NCBI RefSeq assembly: GCF_011602485.2 | Contig: NZ_CP050022.2 | Span: 4,112,001-4,176,000, forward strand | Origin: Bradyrhizobium sp. 1(2017) | GTDB lineage: Bacteria > Pseudomonadota > Alphaproteobacteria > Rhizobiales > Xanthobacteraceae | Direction of reading: 5' to 3' | Length of the DNA: 64,000 bases | Shown here: positions 53,386-62,520 of the stretch, piece by piece | How positions within the stretch are numbered: the stretch's first letter is position 1 | Layout of the letters: each line of letters opens with the position of its first letter | Notes under the pieces: generated by a model | Databases searched by the model: none | The model's input: the letters and a program-made list of their open reading frames with translations, nothing else | What the model was told of the DNA's origin: nothing | Program-made: the position numbers and the translations under genes

Positions 53386-55679
53386 CAGCGCCTCCCGGCG
53401 AGCCACGTCGCGACGAATTGCGCGCCGGCGCAGACCCCGAGCCAGCCCAGGAATGCGAGTGCGAGCAGCGATATGTTGGACCAGGACGCATTCCTGGCGA
53501 GATCTGCGATCTGCGCGCCCAGGACGGCCATGGCGAGAATACCGGGCATCATGCCCAGCAGGGTTCCAGCCATGAAGTCACGCAGGGGCAGCGTGCTCGC
53601 ACCAGCCACGACGTTCACCACCGAGAATGGCGCGATGGGAATCATCCGGATGACGACGACGGCCAGGATCCCCTTGCCGACAACGCGTTCCTGGATGCGC
53701 GCGGCGCGTCGCCCCAGCAGACGCTGCAGGCGTTCTCGGCCGAGGAACCGTCCGATCGTGAACAGGATGAGAGCGCTGAGCAGAACGCCTGCCATCGCGG
53801 TGACGAAACCCAGCCAAGGCCCCAGTGCGGCAGCAGTTGCGGCGATGAGCACGAGAACCGGAAAGATGACGAGCCCGCCGACGACGAAGGCTGCGATCGC
53901 AAATGGCGGCCCCCAAACGGATTCCGCATAGGCAGACAGGAATGTCGAAATATGGCCTGTGTCGGTGTAATCGCTCAGGGACGTGTACGACCAGGCCATC
54001 CCCAGTCCAAGAAGACCCACGGCGATCGAAACGATCCCGATGATGGTCTTCGTACTCCACATGCGAGATGCCGCGCGCTCCAGATGAAGCGGCAGATCAG
54101 GATCCGCCACCGGCTGAACCATGGTGGCCAGCGTACTGGTCAGGACCGAAGACTCCACTTTCCGCAACGTCTTTGCCCCCTTCGCCTTCGCTACGTCGTC
54201 CAGCAGAGCGAACAGCCGCTGCTCGTCATGCGCGATGGCCTGTTCGTCGAGACCGCAGAAATGAGCGATCAGGCGACGGCGGACCGACACAATGAAATCC
54301 CGGTGCTCCTCGGTCGCGGCTTCAAAAATCAGGTCGCATTCGCTGTCGGCTCCCATCGACCGGTTGTTCAGGTTGGCCGAGCCGATCCTCAAGATCCGGT
54401 CGTCGACGACCAAGAGCTTGCTGTGCACCATCACGGCGGCTTCCTTCTCCCCGCTGCGCGAGACCGGGTAGACGAAGCGGATGCGATCGGCCACGCCAGC
54501 CTCGCTGAAACAAGCGATGAAGGCGCCTCGGCCGTTCTGCATGGCCTGAGATTCCAGCCACGAGGAATGTAGTTTGGGAGCAACGATCAGAGCACGAAGC
54601 GACGGAACGCGACGCATCTGCTCGGCCAGTTCGCGCGCTATCCTCGTCGCACTAGTGAACTGGTTTTCGACGTACACGAAGCTCGTCGCCGACCGGATCG
54701 CTGCGATCAACGAGCGTTCGATCTCCCTGATCGTCGAGCCTGCAGGAGAGACCACCTCGGTCCTGGCGATCCCGACCGGCAAGTGCTCGGCTTCGACCGG
54801 CACATTCGCCGGCCAGCGATCGCCCTTCGGCGCGCGCCGTTCATCGGCCTGTTGGCCGGCCGCGCGCCAGCGTTCCTCCACGAGTTCGAACAGCTGCACC
54901 GCGGCATCCCCGTCGACCAGGCATTGGACATCATGAAACGGCGGGTATGGCTTCCGCTGGGGGTCGCAGCGCATTGCGTTGTCGGCGCGATGATCACTCG
55001 TGTCCCAGCGCCTGATGGTCAGATCGAGCCCGCCGGCGAACGCCAGTGAACCGTCGACACAGACGATCTTCTGGTGTTGGGCCGAGCCAAACGGAAGCGT
55101 GGCGTCCAGATGAAAGCGCACGCGGCCATCCGTGTCGGCGGTGAATTTCGCCGCCGAATTCCATTCCCTCTCAGAGGCGTAAAACGAGACGAAGTCCCAG
55201 ACGAGGATGTTGATGCGCAAGGCGGGGCGGCGCTGAACCAGCGCGCGCAGGAACGGACCCAGCTCCTCAGGCAAGCCGTCATCCGCCTGTCCGGAAGCTC
55301 CGACCAGCCGGGTCCTGCTATGGATATCCCATCCGACGATGTAGACGAGATCCTGCGCCTCCAGCAGCGCCTCCCGCAGGGCCGCAAAATAAGCGGCGGC
55401 ATCGTTCAGAACCGCCACGCGCTGCGCCTCGCACCGCCGCCACACGGTGTCGCCGGGGATCAGGGTCGATGAACTCTGAAGCAGGTGGACCTCGCAAATC
55501 GCGTTTGCGTCTAAACGCGCTGAACGCTCAAGGGGTTCCTCGCCTTCAGGGGAGCTCAACGGGTGCTGCTCGCGGCCAGCGGCAGCTCCGGCGTAGACGC
55601 GGCTTTGCCGTCGGCACCGCCGCATGCGTTCGTACCGCCGGCCGGCTGGACGAAGACATCGCTTCGCGCCACGCCGCAT
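53385..55679 (-). CDS. Phospholipase D-like protein fused to a VTT (TVP38/DedA-like) membrane domain
   Basis: Frame of 764 codons; true start uncertain (ATG 55679 or 55628; no start codon lies near the likely mature beginning IPGDTVWRRCEAQRVAV). Two HKD active sites are seen: HQKIVCVDGSLAFAGGLD and HSKLLVVDDRILRIGSANLNNRSMG. A linker leads to membrane spans (IIGIVSIAVGLLGLGMAWSY and onwards) and the VTT core FVVGGLVIFPVLVLIAATAAALGPWLGF...GRERLQRLLGRRAARIQ. Probably transfers or hydrolyses phospholipid head groups at the inner membrane. Coupled to the EEP gene. Confidence 0.88.
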   Translation of the reverse strand: MRRGAKRCLRPAGRRYERMRRCRRQSRVYAGAAAGREQHPLSSPEGEEPLERSARLDANAICEVHLLQSSSTLIPGDTVWRRCEAQRVAVLNDAAAYFAALREALLEAQDLVYIVGWDIHSRTRLVGASGQADDGLPEELGPFLRALVQRRPALRINILVWDFVSFYASEREWNSAAKFTADTDGRVRFHLDATLPFGSAQHQKIVCVDGSLAFAGGLDLTIRRWDTSDHRADNAMRCDPQRKPYPPFHDVQCLVDGDAAVQLFELVEERWRAAGQQADERRAPKGDRWPANVPVEAEHLPVGIARTEVVSPAGSTIREIERSLIAAIRSATSFVYVENQFTSATRIARELAEQMRRVPSLRALIVAPKLHSSWLESQAMQNGRGAFIACFSEAGVADRIRFVYPVSRSGEKEAAVMVHSKLLVVDDRILRIGSANLNNRSMGADSECDLIFEAATEEHRDFIVSVRRRLIAHFCGLDEQAIAHDEQRLFALLDDVAKAKGAKTLRKVESSVLTSTLATMVQPVADPDLPLHLERAASRMWSTKTIIGIVSIAVGLLGLGMAWSYTSLSDYTDTGHISTFLSAYAESVWGPPFAIAAFVVGGLVIFPVLVLIAATAAALGPWLGFVTAMAGVLLSALILFTIGRFLGRERLQRLLGRRAARIQERVVGKGILAVVVIRMIPIAPFSVVNVVAGASTLPLRDFMAGTLLGMMPGILAMAVLGAQIADLARNASWSNISLLALAFLGWLGVCAGAQFVATWLAGRR

Positions 55680-55753
55680 TCCTGCACGACATGCTCAACC
55701 GCCAGCTCGGCGCCGCGGCGCGTGTCGAATGCTCCGATGATCGTGCTTTCCAA
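55556..55753 (-). CDS. Possible truncated small stress protein (YflT-like)
   Basis: From a TTG at 55751-55753 with GGAGAG in front, 65 codons read LESTIIGAFDTRRGAELAVE and GVARSDVFVQPAGG. This recalls the N-terminal half of small general-stress proteins with an FDTRxxAExAVExLVQE motif. The C-terminal half is missing; the sequence stops after AASSTR. It overlaps the N-terminal extension of the PLD frame in another phase, so a frameshift may have joined or broken these reading frames. Confidence 0.4.
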   Translation of the reverse strand: MESTIIGAFDTRRGAELAVEHVVQECGVARSDVFVQPAGGTNACGGADGKAASTPELPLAASSTR

Positions 55754-55956
55754 GGCCGCTCTCCGTGGCTGGGTCGAGAGTGCGGACAACGCGAGCCAAG
55801 GCCAGCGTTCCTGAAAGCTTGGGACGTGTTCCTCAACAGCGCACAGGAAAAGAAGCGCCACAGTTACGAAGCCACCATCTCGTCGCTCCGGAGAGGTAGC
55901 GGACAGCTTGTCGCAGTTGTGCCGAAAATATCACAGACGGAGGCCGACGGCCCCAA

Positions 55957-55972
55957 CTTAAATCTATTCTAG
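55957..55972. promoter_or_regulatory. Half-site resembling an iron box
   Basis: CTTAAATCTATTCTAG upstream of the second TonB receptor keeps one arm (TTCTAG) of an Irr/ICE-type element, with a poor second arm. Weak on its own; noted because a better copy lies before the first receptor. Confidence 0.2.
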
Positions 55973-56043
55973 GCGCCGTTGCGATGCGTGCCCACGGTCC
56001 TTCGGATAAGGCAGCAGATGGCTGTGTTTCCGGGGGTTACAGA

Positions 56044-58449
56044 ATGCATTTTTTTAAGACTATTGCATCTCGCGCGGTTTTGGCTGGCGCGACAGGTTCG
56101 ATCATCCTTCTCGTCGAAATTCCGAGCGAAGCTTTCGCGCAGCAACAAGCGCTGCCTCCCGTAACTGTTGAAGCGGCGAAACCATCTGCTCGTCCCGCAC
56201 GTCCCGCTCGCCGCGCCGCGCGCGCCCCGGCGACGACGCGTCGCATCGCGGCCCAACGGCAAGACGCAGTTCCCGAAGCGGCGCGTGATGGTGGCGCCGG
56301 CATCGAACGCGCCAATGGCCCGGTCAACGGCATGGTCGCACGGCAGAGCGCAACAGGAACCAAGACGGACACGCCGATCCTCGAAACGCCGCAATCCATC
56401 ACGGTGGTGCCCAGACAGCAGATCGAACTACAGGGCGCTCAGTCGATCGGCGAGGCCATTCGCTATACGTCTGGCACGCAAGGTCAATTGTACGGCGCGG
56501 CGTCAGTGTTTGACACGGAGGTCAGAGTCCGCGGCTTCATCGCGCCACGTTATCTCGACGGCTTGCGCTTGCCTTACGACACGACGATCCAGTTCGCTCA
56601 ACCGCGAACTGAGCCTTATGGGCTCGAGCGGATCGAAATCCTCAAGGGACCCGCGTCGGGGATTTACGGCCAAGCCTCACCTGGCGGCATTCTCAACATG
56701 GTGAGCAAGCGGCCGACCATCGAGCAGCGCGGAGAAGTCGAGGTCCAGACAGGCAGCTTCGACCGGATCCAGGGCGCCTTCGACGTCTCCGGCCCGATCG
56801 ACAAGAACCGCGAGTTTCTCTATCGCATCGTCGGCCTGGGGCGCGAGAGCGACACATTTGTCGATAGGAACAAGGAGCAGCGCTATTTTCTTGCGCCGAG
56901 CTTCACCTGGCAACCCACTGTCGACACGAGCCTGACGGTGCTCGCCAGCGCACAGCGCGACCGTCTTGACGGCCAGGTCCATGCCTATCTGCCGGCTTAC
57001 GGCACACTCTTCCCGAATCCGAACGGCCGCATTCCGGCCAGCACCTACACCGGCGAACCGGGGTTCGACAAAATCGGATTCGACCAGGCCATGATCGGTT
57101 ATGAATTCAGGCATCGTTTCGACGATGCCGTCGAATTCCGCCAGAACCTGCGGGTGGCGTCGGTCGATATCGATATGTTTTCAATGCGCAACGCCGGGAC
57201 ACTCTGCCCGATCGCGGGCGGCCATGTCGCCTGCTATCTCCCGGGTGTCGTGCCTCCCATTGACCCTGCGCAGCGCATCACCCTGCGCGATGCGAATTTC
57301 GTCGGTGGCAGCACGAAGAACTTCGCGATCGACAACCAGCTGCAAGCGGATTTCAACACCGGTTGGTTGCGTCATAAGGTTCTGGCCGGGCTGGACTACC
57401 AGAAGACCACGGTCGACACCGATTACCGCGGCACCTTCCCCGGCTTCCCGATTGACGTTTACAATCCGGTCTATGGTGCGACGCCGCTGCCGACCAAGGC
57501 GACGATGATACCGTTCATCAATACAACGACGAACAAGGACCAACTGGGCATCTACCTGCAGGACCAGATCAAGCTGGATCGCTGGAATCTCGTGCTGACA
57601 GGACGTCACGACCACGCGACGGCCGAAACGGTCAACAGGATCGCCAGCGTAAACGTCCCTCAGGATGATTCCGCGTTCACCGGGAGGGTCGGCCTCAACT
57701 ACGTGTTCGACTTCGGCCTGGCTCCCTACATCAGCTACGCCACCTCATTCGAGCCGGTCGCAGGACTATCGTTGACCTCGGCGACGGGACAGCCCTTCAA
57801 GCCCACGACGGGAGAGGGAATCGAGGTGGGTGTCAAATACGCGCCGCCGGGCACGAGGATGCTGTTCACCACCGCCGTGTTCGACATGACCCAGCAGAAC
57901 GTTGTGGTGAACACGCCGACATTCGTGCCTTTCCAGGTCGGTGCGGTCAGGGTCAAGGGCGTGGAGGCCGACTTCCGCGCAAGCATCAACGACAATTTCG
58001 ACATCATCGCCGGCGGTTCTCATATCGAGCCGATCGTTCAGGAGCACATCAACCCGGCGATCGTCGGCAAGGATGTCGCGAGCGTGAATCGTGACAGCGC
58101 GTTCGTGTGGGGATTTTACAAGTTCACGGGTGGCCCGGTTGCTGGCCTGGGTCTCGGCGGCGGCGTCCGCTACACCGGCGGCGTTTGGGGCGACGATGCC
58201 AACCTGATCAGGGTTCCCGGCTATACCCTGGCCGATGCCGTGCTCACCTACGATTTCAGCTATTTGAGACACGATTGGCGCGGCTTCAACCTGCGCATCA
58301 ACGTCAACAACATCTTCGACACCTATCACGTGACGAACTGCTTTACCGGCCTTGCCTTTTGTGCGCTGGGTCAGCCCCGCACCGTTCTTGCGACGCTGAG
58401 CTATCGCTGGGGAGAAACGCCAAAGCCGCCTTTGCTCGTGACGAAGTAG
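56044..58449 (+). CDS. TonB-dependent siderophore receptor (second)
   Basis: 801 aa from ATG 56044 (MHFFKTIASRA); ATG 55984 is an alternative but gives an unlikely start. Signal peptide to about residue 32 (ends SEAFAQ). Then a basic Pro/Ala/Arg linker and the TonB plug TKTDTPILETPQSITVVPRQQIELQGAQSIGEAIRYTSG. The barrel ends in SYRWGETPKPPLLVTK, so the usual C-terminal aromatic is followed by a short tail. No STN domain. Similar in plan to the receptor at 9700-12000, including the linker and the RANGPV motif after it. Confidence 0.93.
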   Translation: MHFFKTIASRAVLAGATGSIILLVEIPSEAFAQQQALPPVTVEAAKPSARPARPARRAARAPATTRRIAAQRQDAVPEAARDGGAGIERANGPVNGMVARQSATGTKTDTPILETPQSITVVPRQQIELQGAQSIGEAIRYTSGTQGQLYGAASVFDTEVRVRGFIAPRYLDGLRLPYDTTIQFAQPRTEPYGLERIEILKGPASGIYGQASPGGILNMVSKRPTIEQRGEVEVQTGSFDRIQGAFDVSGPIDKNREFLYRIVGLGRESDTFVDRNKEQRYFLAPSFTWQPTVDTSLTVLASAQRDRLDGQVHAYLPAYGTLFPNPNGRIPASTYTGEPGFDKIGFDQAMIGYEFRHRFDDAVEFRQNLRVASVDIDMFSMRNAGTLCPIAGGHVACYLPGVVPPIDPAQRITLRDANFVGGSTKNFAIDNQLQADFNTGWLRHKVLAGLDYQKTTVDTDYRGTFPGFPIDVYNPVYGATPLPTKATMIPFINTTTNKDQLGIYLQDQIKLDRWNLVLTGRHDHATAETVNRIASVNVPQDDSAFTGRVGLNYVFDFGLAPYISYATSFEPVAGLSLTSATGQPFKPTTGEGIEVGVKYAPPGTRMLFTTAVFDMTQQNVVVNTPTFVPFQVGAVRVKGVEADFRASINDNFDIIAGGSHIEPIVQEHINPAIVGKDVASVNRDSAFVWGFYKFTGGPVAGLGLGGGVRYTGGVWGDDANLIRVPGYTLADAVLTYDFSYLRHDWRGFNLRINVNNIFDTYHVTNCFTGLAFCALGQPRTVLATLSYRWGETPKPPLLVTK

Positions 58450-58481
58450 CAGACGAAGGCATAGAGCCATCCTGATGGGGA

Positions 58482-58501
58482 ACGGCGCCTCGCGGCGCCG
58501 T
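58482..58501 (+). other. Intercistronic hairpin between second receptor and PepSY gene
   Basis: ACGGCGCC, loop TCGC, GGCGCCGT forms a tight 8-bp stem immediately before the GGAGG ribosome site of the PepSY gene. No U-tract. It parallels the hairpin at 12016-12039 in the first receptor operon. Confidence 0.5.
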
Positions 58502-58523
58502 GTCGAGACGGAGGAAGAGTTCA

Positions 58524-59690
58524 TTGACGGCAGCGACGCGATCTCTTCGGCGATGGGGCATCATCCACAAATGGACCAGCCTCATCTGCACCGTGTTCAT
58601 GCTGCTGCTGTGCATTACGGGCCTGCCGCTGATCTTCCATGAGGAGATCGACGACGTCCTGCACAGCAGCGTCAAGGCTGCGGAAGTGCCGCCGGGCACG
58701 CCGCCGGCCAATCTCGACCGCCTGCTGGGCAATGCGATGGCCAACGCCCCCGGCAAGGTCCCGCATTTCCTGATCTGGGATCGCGACGATCCCAGTGCCA
58801 TGTTCGTCAGCGTCGGCCCCACGATCACGTCGGATCCGTCGAAGAACACCCTGATCCGCATGGATCTGCACACGGGCGCGTTCCTCGATGCGCCCGATGT
58901 CACGGCACGCTTCACCTACATCATGCTGAAGCTGCACACGGACATGTTCGCCGGGCTGCCCGGCAAGCTTTTCCTCGGCCTGATGGGAATCTTGTTCTGC
59001 GTCGCGATCATCTCCGGGATCGTGGTCTATGCCCCGTCGATGCGAAAGCTGAGTTTTGGCACCTATCGCGCACGGCGAACCCGCGTCGTGCGCTGGCTCG
59101 ACATTCACAACCTCGCCGGCATCCTGCTGGTAGCATGGACGCTGGTCGTCGGCTTCACCGGCGTCATCAACACGTGGGCCGATCTTGTCCTCAAGATGTG
59201 GCAATTCGGACAACTCGCGGAGATGACGGCACAGTACCGCGATCGCTCGGTCCCTGAAAAGCTGACGCCACTCAACGCTGCCGTAGACGTCGCCGCGACG
59301 GCCGTCCCCGGCATGACGCCGAGCTTCGTCGCGTTCCCCGGGACGCTTTTCAGCAGCAAAAGTCACTACGCGGTCTTTCTGCGCGGTGAAACGCCCTTGA
59401 CGTCGCGCCTGCTCAAGCCTGCCCTGATCGACGCCGAGACTGGCAAGCTGACGGACGCCCGCGACATGCCCTGGTATGTCTCGACGCTTTTCATCTCGCA
59501 GCCGCTGCATTTCGGCGACTATGGCGGCATGCCGCTCAAGATCATCTGGGCCGTGCTGGACGTGCTCACCATCGTCATTCTGTGGACCGGCGTCTATCTC
59601 TGGCTCCGTCGCCGCAAATCCGGCGTGTCCGTGGAACGAAGCATCGCGAACAACTCGGCCGTCGAGAACGCCGCATTGGAGGCGTCATGA
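58524..59690 (+). CDS. PepSY-associated TM helix protein (second)
   Basis: 388 aa from TTG 58524 with GGAGG at 58510-58514; GTG 58500 is in frame but lies ahead of the ribosome site. Membrane spans include WTSLICTVFMLLLCITGLPLIFHEEIDDV, LFLGLMGILFCVAIISGIVVYAPSM, IHNLAGILLVAWTLVVGFTGVINTW and a C-terminal IIWAVLDVLTIVILWTGVYLWLRRR. Conserved His residues (HKW, LKLHTDMFAGL, DIHNL) suit heme or metal handling. Likely works with the receptor just upstream. Overlaps the next small gene (ATGA). Confidence 0.88.
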   Translation: MTAATRSLRRWGIIHKWTSLICTVFMLLLCITGLPLIFHEEIDDVLHSSVKAAEVPPGTPPANLDRLLGNAMANAPGKVPHFLIWDRDDPSAMFVSVGPTITSDPSKNTLIRMDLHTGAFLDAPDVTARFTYIMLKLHTDMFAGLPGKLFLGLMGILFCVAIISGIVVYAPSMRKLSFGTYRARRTRVVRWLDIHNLAGILLVAWTLVVGFTGVINTWADLVLKMWQFGQLAEMTAQYRDRSVPEKLTPLNAAVDVAATAVPGMTPSFVAFPGTLFSSKSHYAVFLRGETPLTSRLLKPALIDAETGKLTDARDMPWYVSTLFISQPLHFGDYGGMPLKIIWAVLDVLTIVILWTGVYLWLRRRKSGVSVERSIANNSAVENAALEAS

Positions 59691-59878
59691 ATTCCCGGGC
59701 GGCCCATCGAAGCCTGACGCAGATTTTCGGTGTACCGCTCCTCGTCGCGATTCTCAGCGGCGTGGGACTAGTCTCCGCGCTTGTCGGCGATGGTTGGTGG
59801 GATGCAATGTCGTGGTCCGCCCTGGGCATTCCGGCCCTGCTCTATTTTGTCTTCATCTGGCGACGAAGCCCGCGCTGA
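59687..59878 (+). CDS. Small membrane protein of the second TonB/PepSY operon
   Basis: 63 aa. ATG 59687 overlaps the PepSY stop (ATGA). Two membrane helices: FGVPLLVAILSGVGLVSALVG and LGIPALLYFVFIW, ending RRSPR. Small proteins of this build often follow PepSY genes in iron loci; the role is unknown. The first PepSY gene at 12062 has no such partner, since a convergent gene follows it. Confidence 0.7.
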   Translation: MNSRAAHRSLTQIFGVPLLVAILSGVGLVSALVGDGWWDAMSWSALGIPALLYFVFIWRRSPR

Positions 59879-59962
59879 CGCCGTTTCGCGCCGGCCCCCA
59901 AGCGCTCGGAACGCGTGGGCATCGCTGCGCGAGGTCCTGCGGAAAGAACGTCAAGTCGCGCG

Positions 59963-60622
59963 TCAGTGACGCGCAAACTTGAACTGCTGAGTGCCCCGCT
60001 CCGTGGGATCCGGGCTCTGCTCGGTGAGGCGAAAACCCTCGTGAGCTCTGATGAAGGCCTGCTCCGAGATCCACTTCCGCTCGTATCTGACAAGCTTCTC
60101 CCTGGAAGCGCGCGACTCCCCTGGGCCGTTGTCGCTCAGATACGATGTCTGGACCTCGCGCCGGATCTCGTCGCTGATCGGGACGCGATGCCAGACCAAC
60201 ATGGCCGGCTGGACGGCGCAAAGTGCTCTGACGGTGTCCAGCGGATCCGGAACGTATTGTATGGCCCCGTTCGAATGGACGAGATCGACACCGCCAAGCC
60301 AATCGGCCGCTTCCTCAATGCGCTCGAAGAACATCAGCCTGTCGGAGGCTAGCTCCTTGGCACGCCGCACCATGGCTGGCGTTTCGACCACCGCCCATTG
60401 AATGTCCGGGGATTGCTGGCACGCCAGCCTGTAGTGCAGCCCGGCGCCTCCTCCGAAATCGAGAACCGTCTTCACGCCGACGACGAGCGGCCAGGCGTGG
60501 CCGCCGGGCTTGTGGTTGACCGTCTTGAGAAAGATCGTTTCGACCAGTTCCGGGTTCTCATACCCCTCGATGATCTCGCGGGGCTTGAACAGCTTGCGCG
60601 CTACTCTCCGGACGAATTTCAT
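59963..60622 (-). CDS. Putative methyltransferase (TIGR04325-like)
   Basis: 219 aa from ATG 60620-60622 (MKFVRRVARKLFKP). The frame is open to 60754, with ATG 60655 also possible. SAM-binding motif I is VLDFGGGAGLHY, followed by WAVVETPAMVRRAKEL (motif II acidic Glu). The segment VDLVHSNGAIQYVPDPLDTV is typical of this family of putative methyltransferases in polysaccharide loci. No glycan cluster is visible near it. Substrate unknown. Confidence 0.78.
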   Translation of the reverse strand: MKFVRRVARKLFKPREIIEGYENPELVETIFLKTVNHKPGGHAWPLVVGVKTVLDFGGGAGLHYRLACQQSPDIQWAVVETPAMVRRAKELASDRLMFFERIEEAADWLGGVDLVHSNGAIQYVPDPLDTVRALCAVQPAMLVWHRVPISDEIRREVQTSYLSDNGPGESRASREKLVRYERKWISEQAFIRAHEGFRLTEQSPDPTERGTQQFKFARH

Positions 60623-60895
60623 CGGGGTTGGCCTGCTACACTTGTGATCGTGCATGCTGGCTAACACAATCGGGAAACATTCGGAAACATCGCGATATGT
60701 CCGATTGTCGCGGCGGGCCGAGTTCCAACGCGGCCAACCGGGCGACGCGTGCATTCAGAACGTGTCCTTACGATGGGGGACCTGCCCGTATTTGACGCCA
60801 GTGTCCTAGCGATTCCATGACTGGGAGTGTCCTAGGTTAATTTGACTCCGGCTCGGCTGCGATACGTTCTCAAGGCATTCTAACGAGCCGCCCTC
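60623..60895. other. Intergenic region with a CTAG-containing direct repeat
   Basis: 273 bases. AGTGTCCTAG occurs at 60800-60809 and 60826-60835, spaced 26 bases centre to centre, close to the start of the 94-aa gene. Nothing else recognised. Confidence 0.45.
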
Positions 60896-61180
60896 ATGAC
60901 GCAGGATCAGATCGCACCCGTCCGCTGCCTCAAATGCAACGTCCCCACCAAGCTCATTCTTTACGAAACTCTCTGGAGCCCCCACGCAGGCAGCTCCGTC
61001 CGCATCTACAAATGCCAGTGCGGGGATCTCGTCTGGGACGATAAGCAAGGCATGGCGAAGAAGCCGGAACCAACAGACGACGCGGACAAGGCTCGGACCG
61101 ATGAGGCCCGCAAGGTCGTCAACGAGCACGTGGACGATCAGCGCGAGTTGCTAGACAAGTTGCGCCGCAAGATGAACTAA
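60896..61180 (+). CDS. Small zinc-ribbon-like protein, 94 aa
   Basis: Reads MTQDQIAPVRCLKCNVPTKL, then YKCQCGDLVWDDKQG: a CxxC and a CxC pair that could bind zinc. The C-terminal half is a charged helix (DEARKVVNEHVDDQRELLDKLRRKMN). Unknown function. Its stop touches the predicted 3' end of a convergent frameshifted gene. Confidence 0.7.
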   Translation: MTQDQIAPVRCLKCNVPTKLILYETLWSPHAGSSVRIYKCQCGDLVWDDKQGMAKKPEPTDDADKARTDEARKVVNEHVDDQRELLDKLRRKMN

Positions 61181-61442
61181 GGCCGCCTCAGCACGTGGCC
61201 TCTCCGTTCAGGCTGGCGAGCCGCCACTTCGAGACCGGCGCCCTGTACGAGCTCGCTGCGGGCAATCTCCTTCGCGATCTCTTCCGCTTGCTGGGGCGAC
61301 CGGTCATGGAGCGCCGGCCCGGGTTCTTGTCGAGCTGCACAAAGGTCGAGAAGCAAATCTCGTAGCGATGGTTCAGAAGCCCATCATCGACCCGTCCCCG
61401 CGCTGCGCACTCGAAGCGGAAGCCGGCAGTTCGGTCGATCAT
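61177..61442 (-). pseudogene. Small gene with a probable one-base frameshift
   Basis: Frame 1 starts at ATG 61440-61442 (MIDRTAGFRFECAARGRVDD, then NHRYEICFSTFVQLDKN) and in that phase runs to 61188 with an unlikely Arg/Ser-rich tail. Shifting by one base at about 61322 in an ACCCGGG tract gives PGPALHDRSPQQAEEIAKE followed by IARSELVQGAGLEVAARQPER, a natural-looking helical end with a stop at 61177-61179. So a base seems missing, from sequencing error or true decay. Function unknown. Confidence 0.5.
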
Positions 61443-61624
61443 CGGCGGCTTATGGCCCGGACCGGAAGCTGGCCGAGTTCGTGTTGAACCATTTGAATTG
61501 CGCCCCCGACCAAGGGTCGGAAGGGGGTTCGGGGATATAGCGATCGGCTATCCCGGCCGCTTCGACCAGACGCGATCGGGCGAGTGAAGAAAGCTTTGAG
61601 CGCAAAATGATGAGCAATTGAGCT

Positions 61625-62293
61625 ATGCAGAAGCGCTCAAGCTTCAATACAGGGCAATTCGGAGTTGTCGGTCGAAAGACGCTCTTCTTGCTGCTTCTCC
61701 TTTTCGCGATCCCCGCGGACGATTGCTCCGCGCAGACACCGCCGCCGCCCGTCGACCAACATGCGTTCGAGCGCGTGTCGCCGACGGTTGTGAAGAGATT
61801 GGCGACCCGCTTTTCGCTAGGCGCATTCGCGGGCCGCTTCGAAGAGACGCGGCTCGGTGCGGTTCGCGACGCCGTGGGCGAAGGGACCATCCAACACCAG
61901 GGCGACGCTGGAGATAGCATCTATTGGCTGTGTTATCGGCGCGCGCAGCATCGATTGTGGGTCGTGTCCAACGGAGAGATGGGCGGCCCGGACCATCTCG
62001 TCACGGAGATCATTGAAGAGCTCACCGAGAAAGACGCCGGGACCTCGGCCGATTGCGCCATCATCCCGGACAAGTTCTCGCCCGTCGTCTTCGACGGCAA
62101 GCTGCATTTGGGTATGTCGCGTCGGGAGGTCATCACGGCGCTGGGACCGCCGTCGAAGTCGGAAGCTGCCCGGATGGTGTATTCTCATGCCGGAAAGCTC
62201 GCAGACGGTTTCGATGAGACCGCATGGCTCATTCTGCGGTTTCGTGAGGGAAAGCTCGCATCCATGCGCGGCAGCAAGACCACGACGAATTGA
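61625..62293 (+). CDS. Secreted protein of unknown function with BamE/SmpA-like C-terminus
   Basis: 222 aa. N-terminal signal (GRKTLFLLLLLFAIPADDCSAQ) probably cleaved near residue 37. The C-terminal part LHLGMSRREVITALGPPSK resembles the short alpha-beta SmpA/OmlA motif that also occurs in unrelated periplasmic proteins. Two Cys in the mature part (WLCYRR, ADCAII). No enzymatic motif recognised. Confidence 0.7.
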   Translation: MQKRSSFNTGQFGVVGRKTLFLLLLLFAIPADDCSAQTPPPPVDQHAFERVSPTVVKRLATRFSLGAFAGRFEETRLGAVRDAVGEGTIQHQGDAGDSIYWLCYRRAQHRLWVVSNGEMGGPDHLVTEIIEELTEKDAGTSADCAIIPDKFSPVVFDGKLHLGMSRREVITALGPPSKSEAARMVYSHAGKLADGFDETAWLILRFREGKLASMRGSKTTTN

Positions 62294-62520
62294 GGTGGCC
62301 GCTAGGCAGCGTTCATGCTTCACAGCGTGATGCGAGCGCGTCACGCCCGCTCCCGCACGATCCCCATCACCTACCCCAACTTCTCCACCACCTTCGGCGA
62401 AAGCAAGCCAAGGGCACTTGGTCATCCACTGCCGACGACGGCTTCGGACGCGGCGCCGGGCGAGCGCAGCGGTCAAAACTGTGCTAAACAACGAAGCCCA
62501 GCACCGTCGTCAAGGTTCAT

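Noticed and set aside
53418..54572. 384-codon plus-strand frame antisense to the PLD-VTT gene
   Set aside because: No domain; PLD HKD motifs and VTT helices on the minus strand explain the sequence.
61450..61920. 156-codon minus-strand frame
   Set aside because: Overlaps the signal-peptide gene at 61625 and has Ser/Arg-rich composition with no ribosome site.
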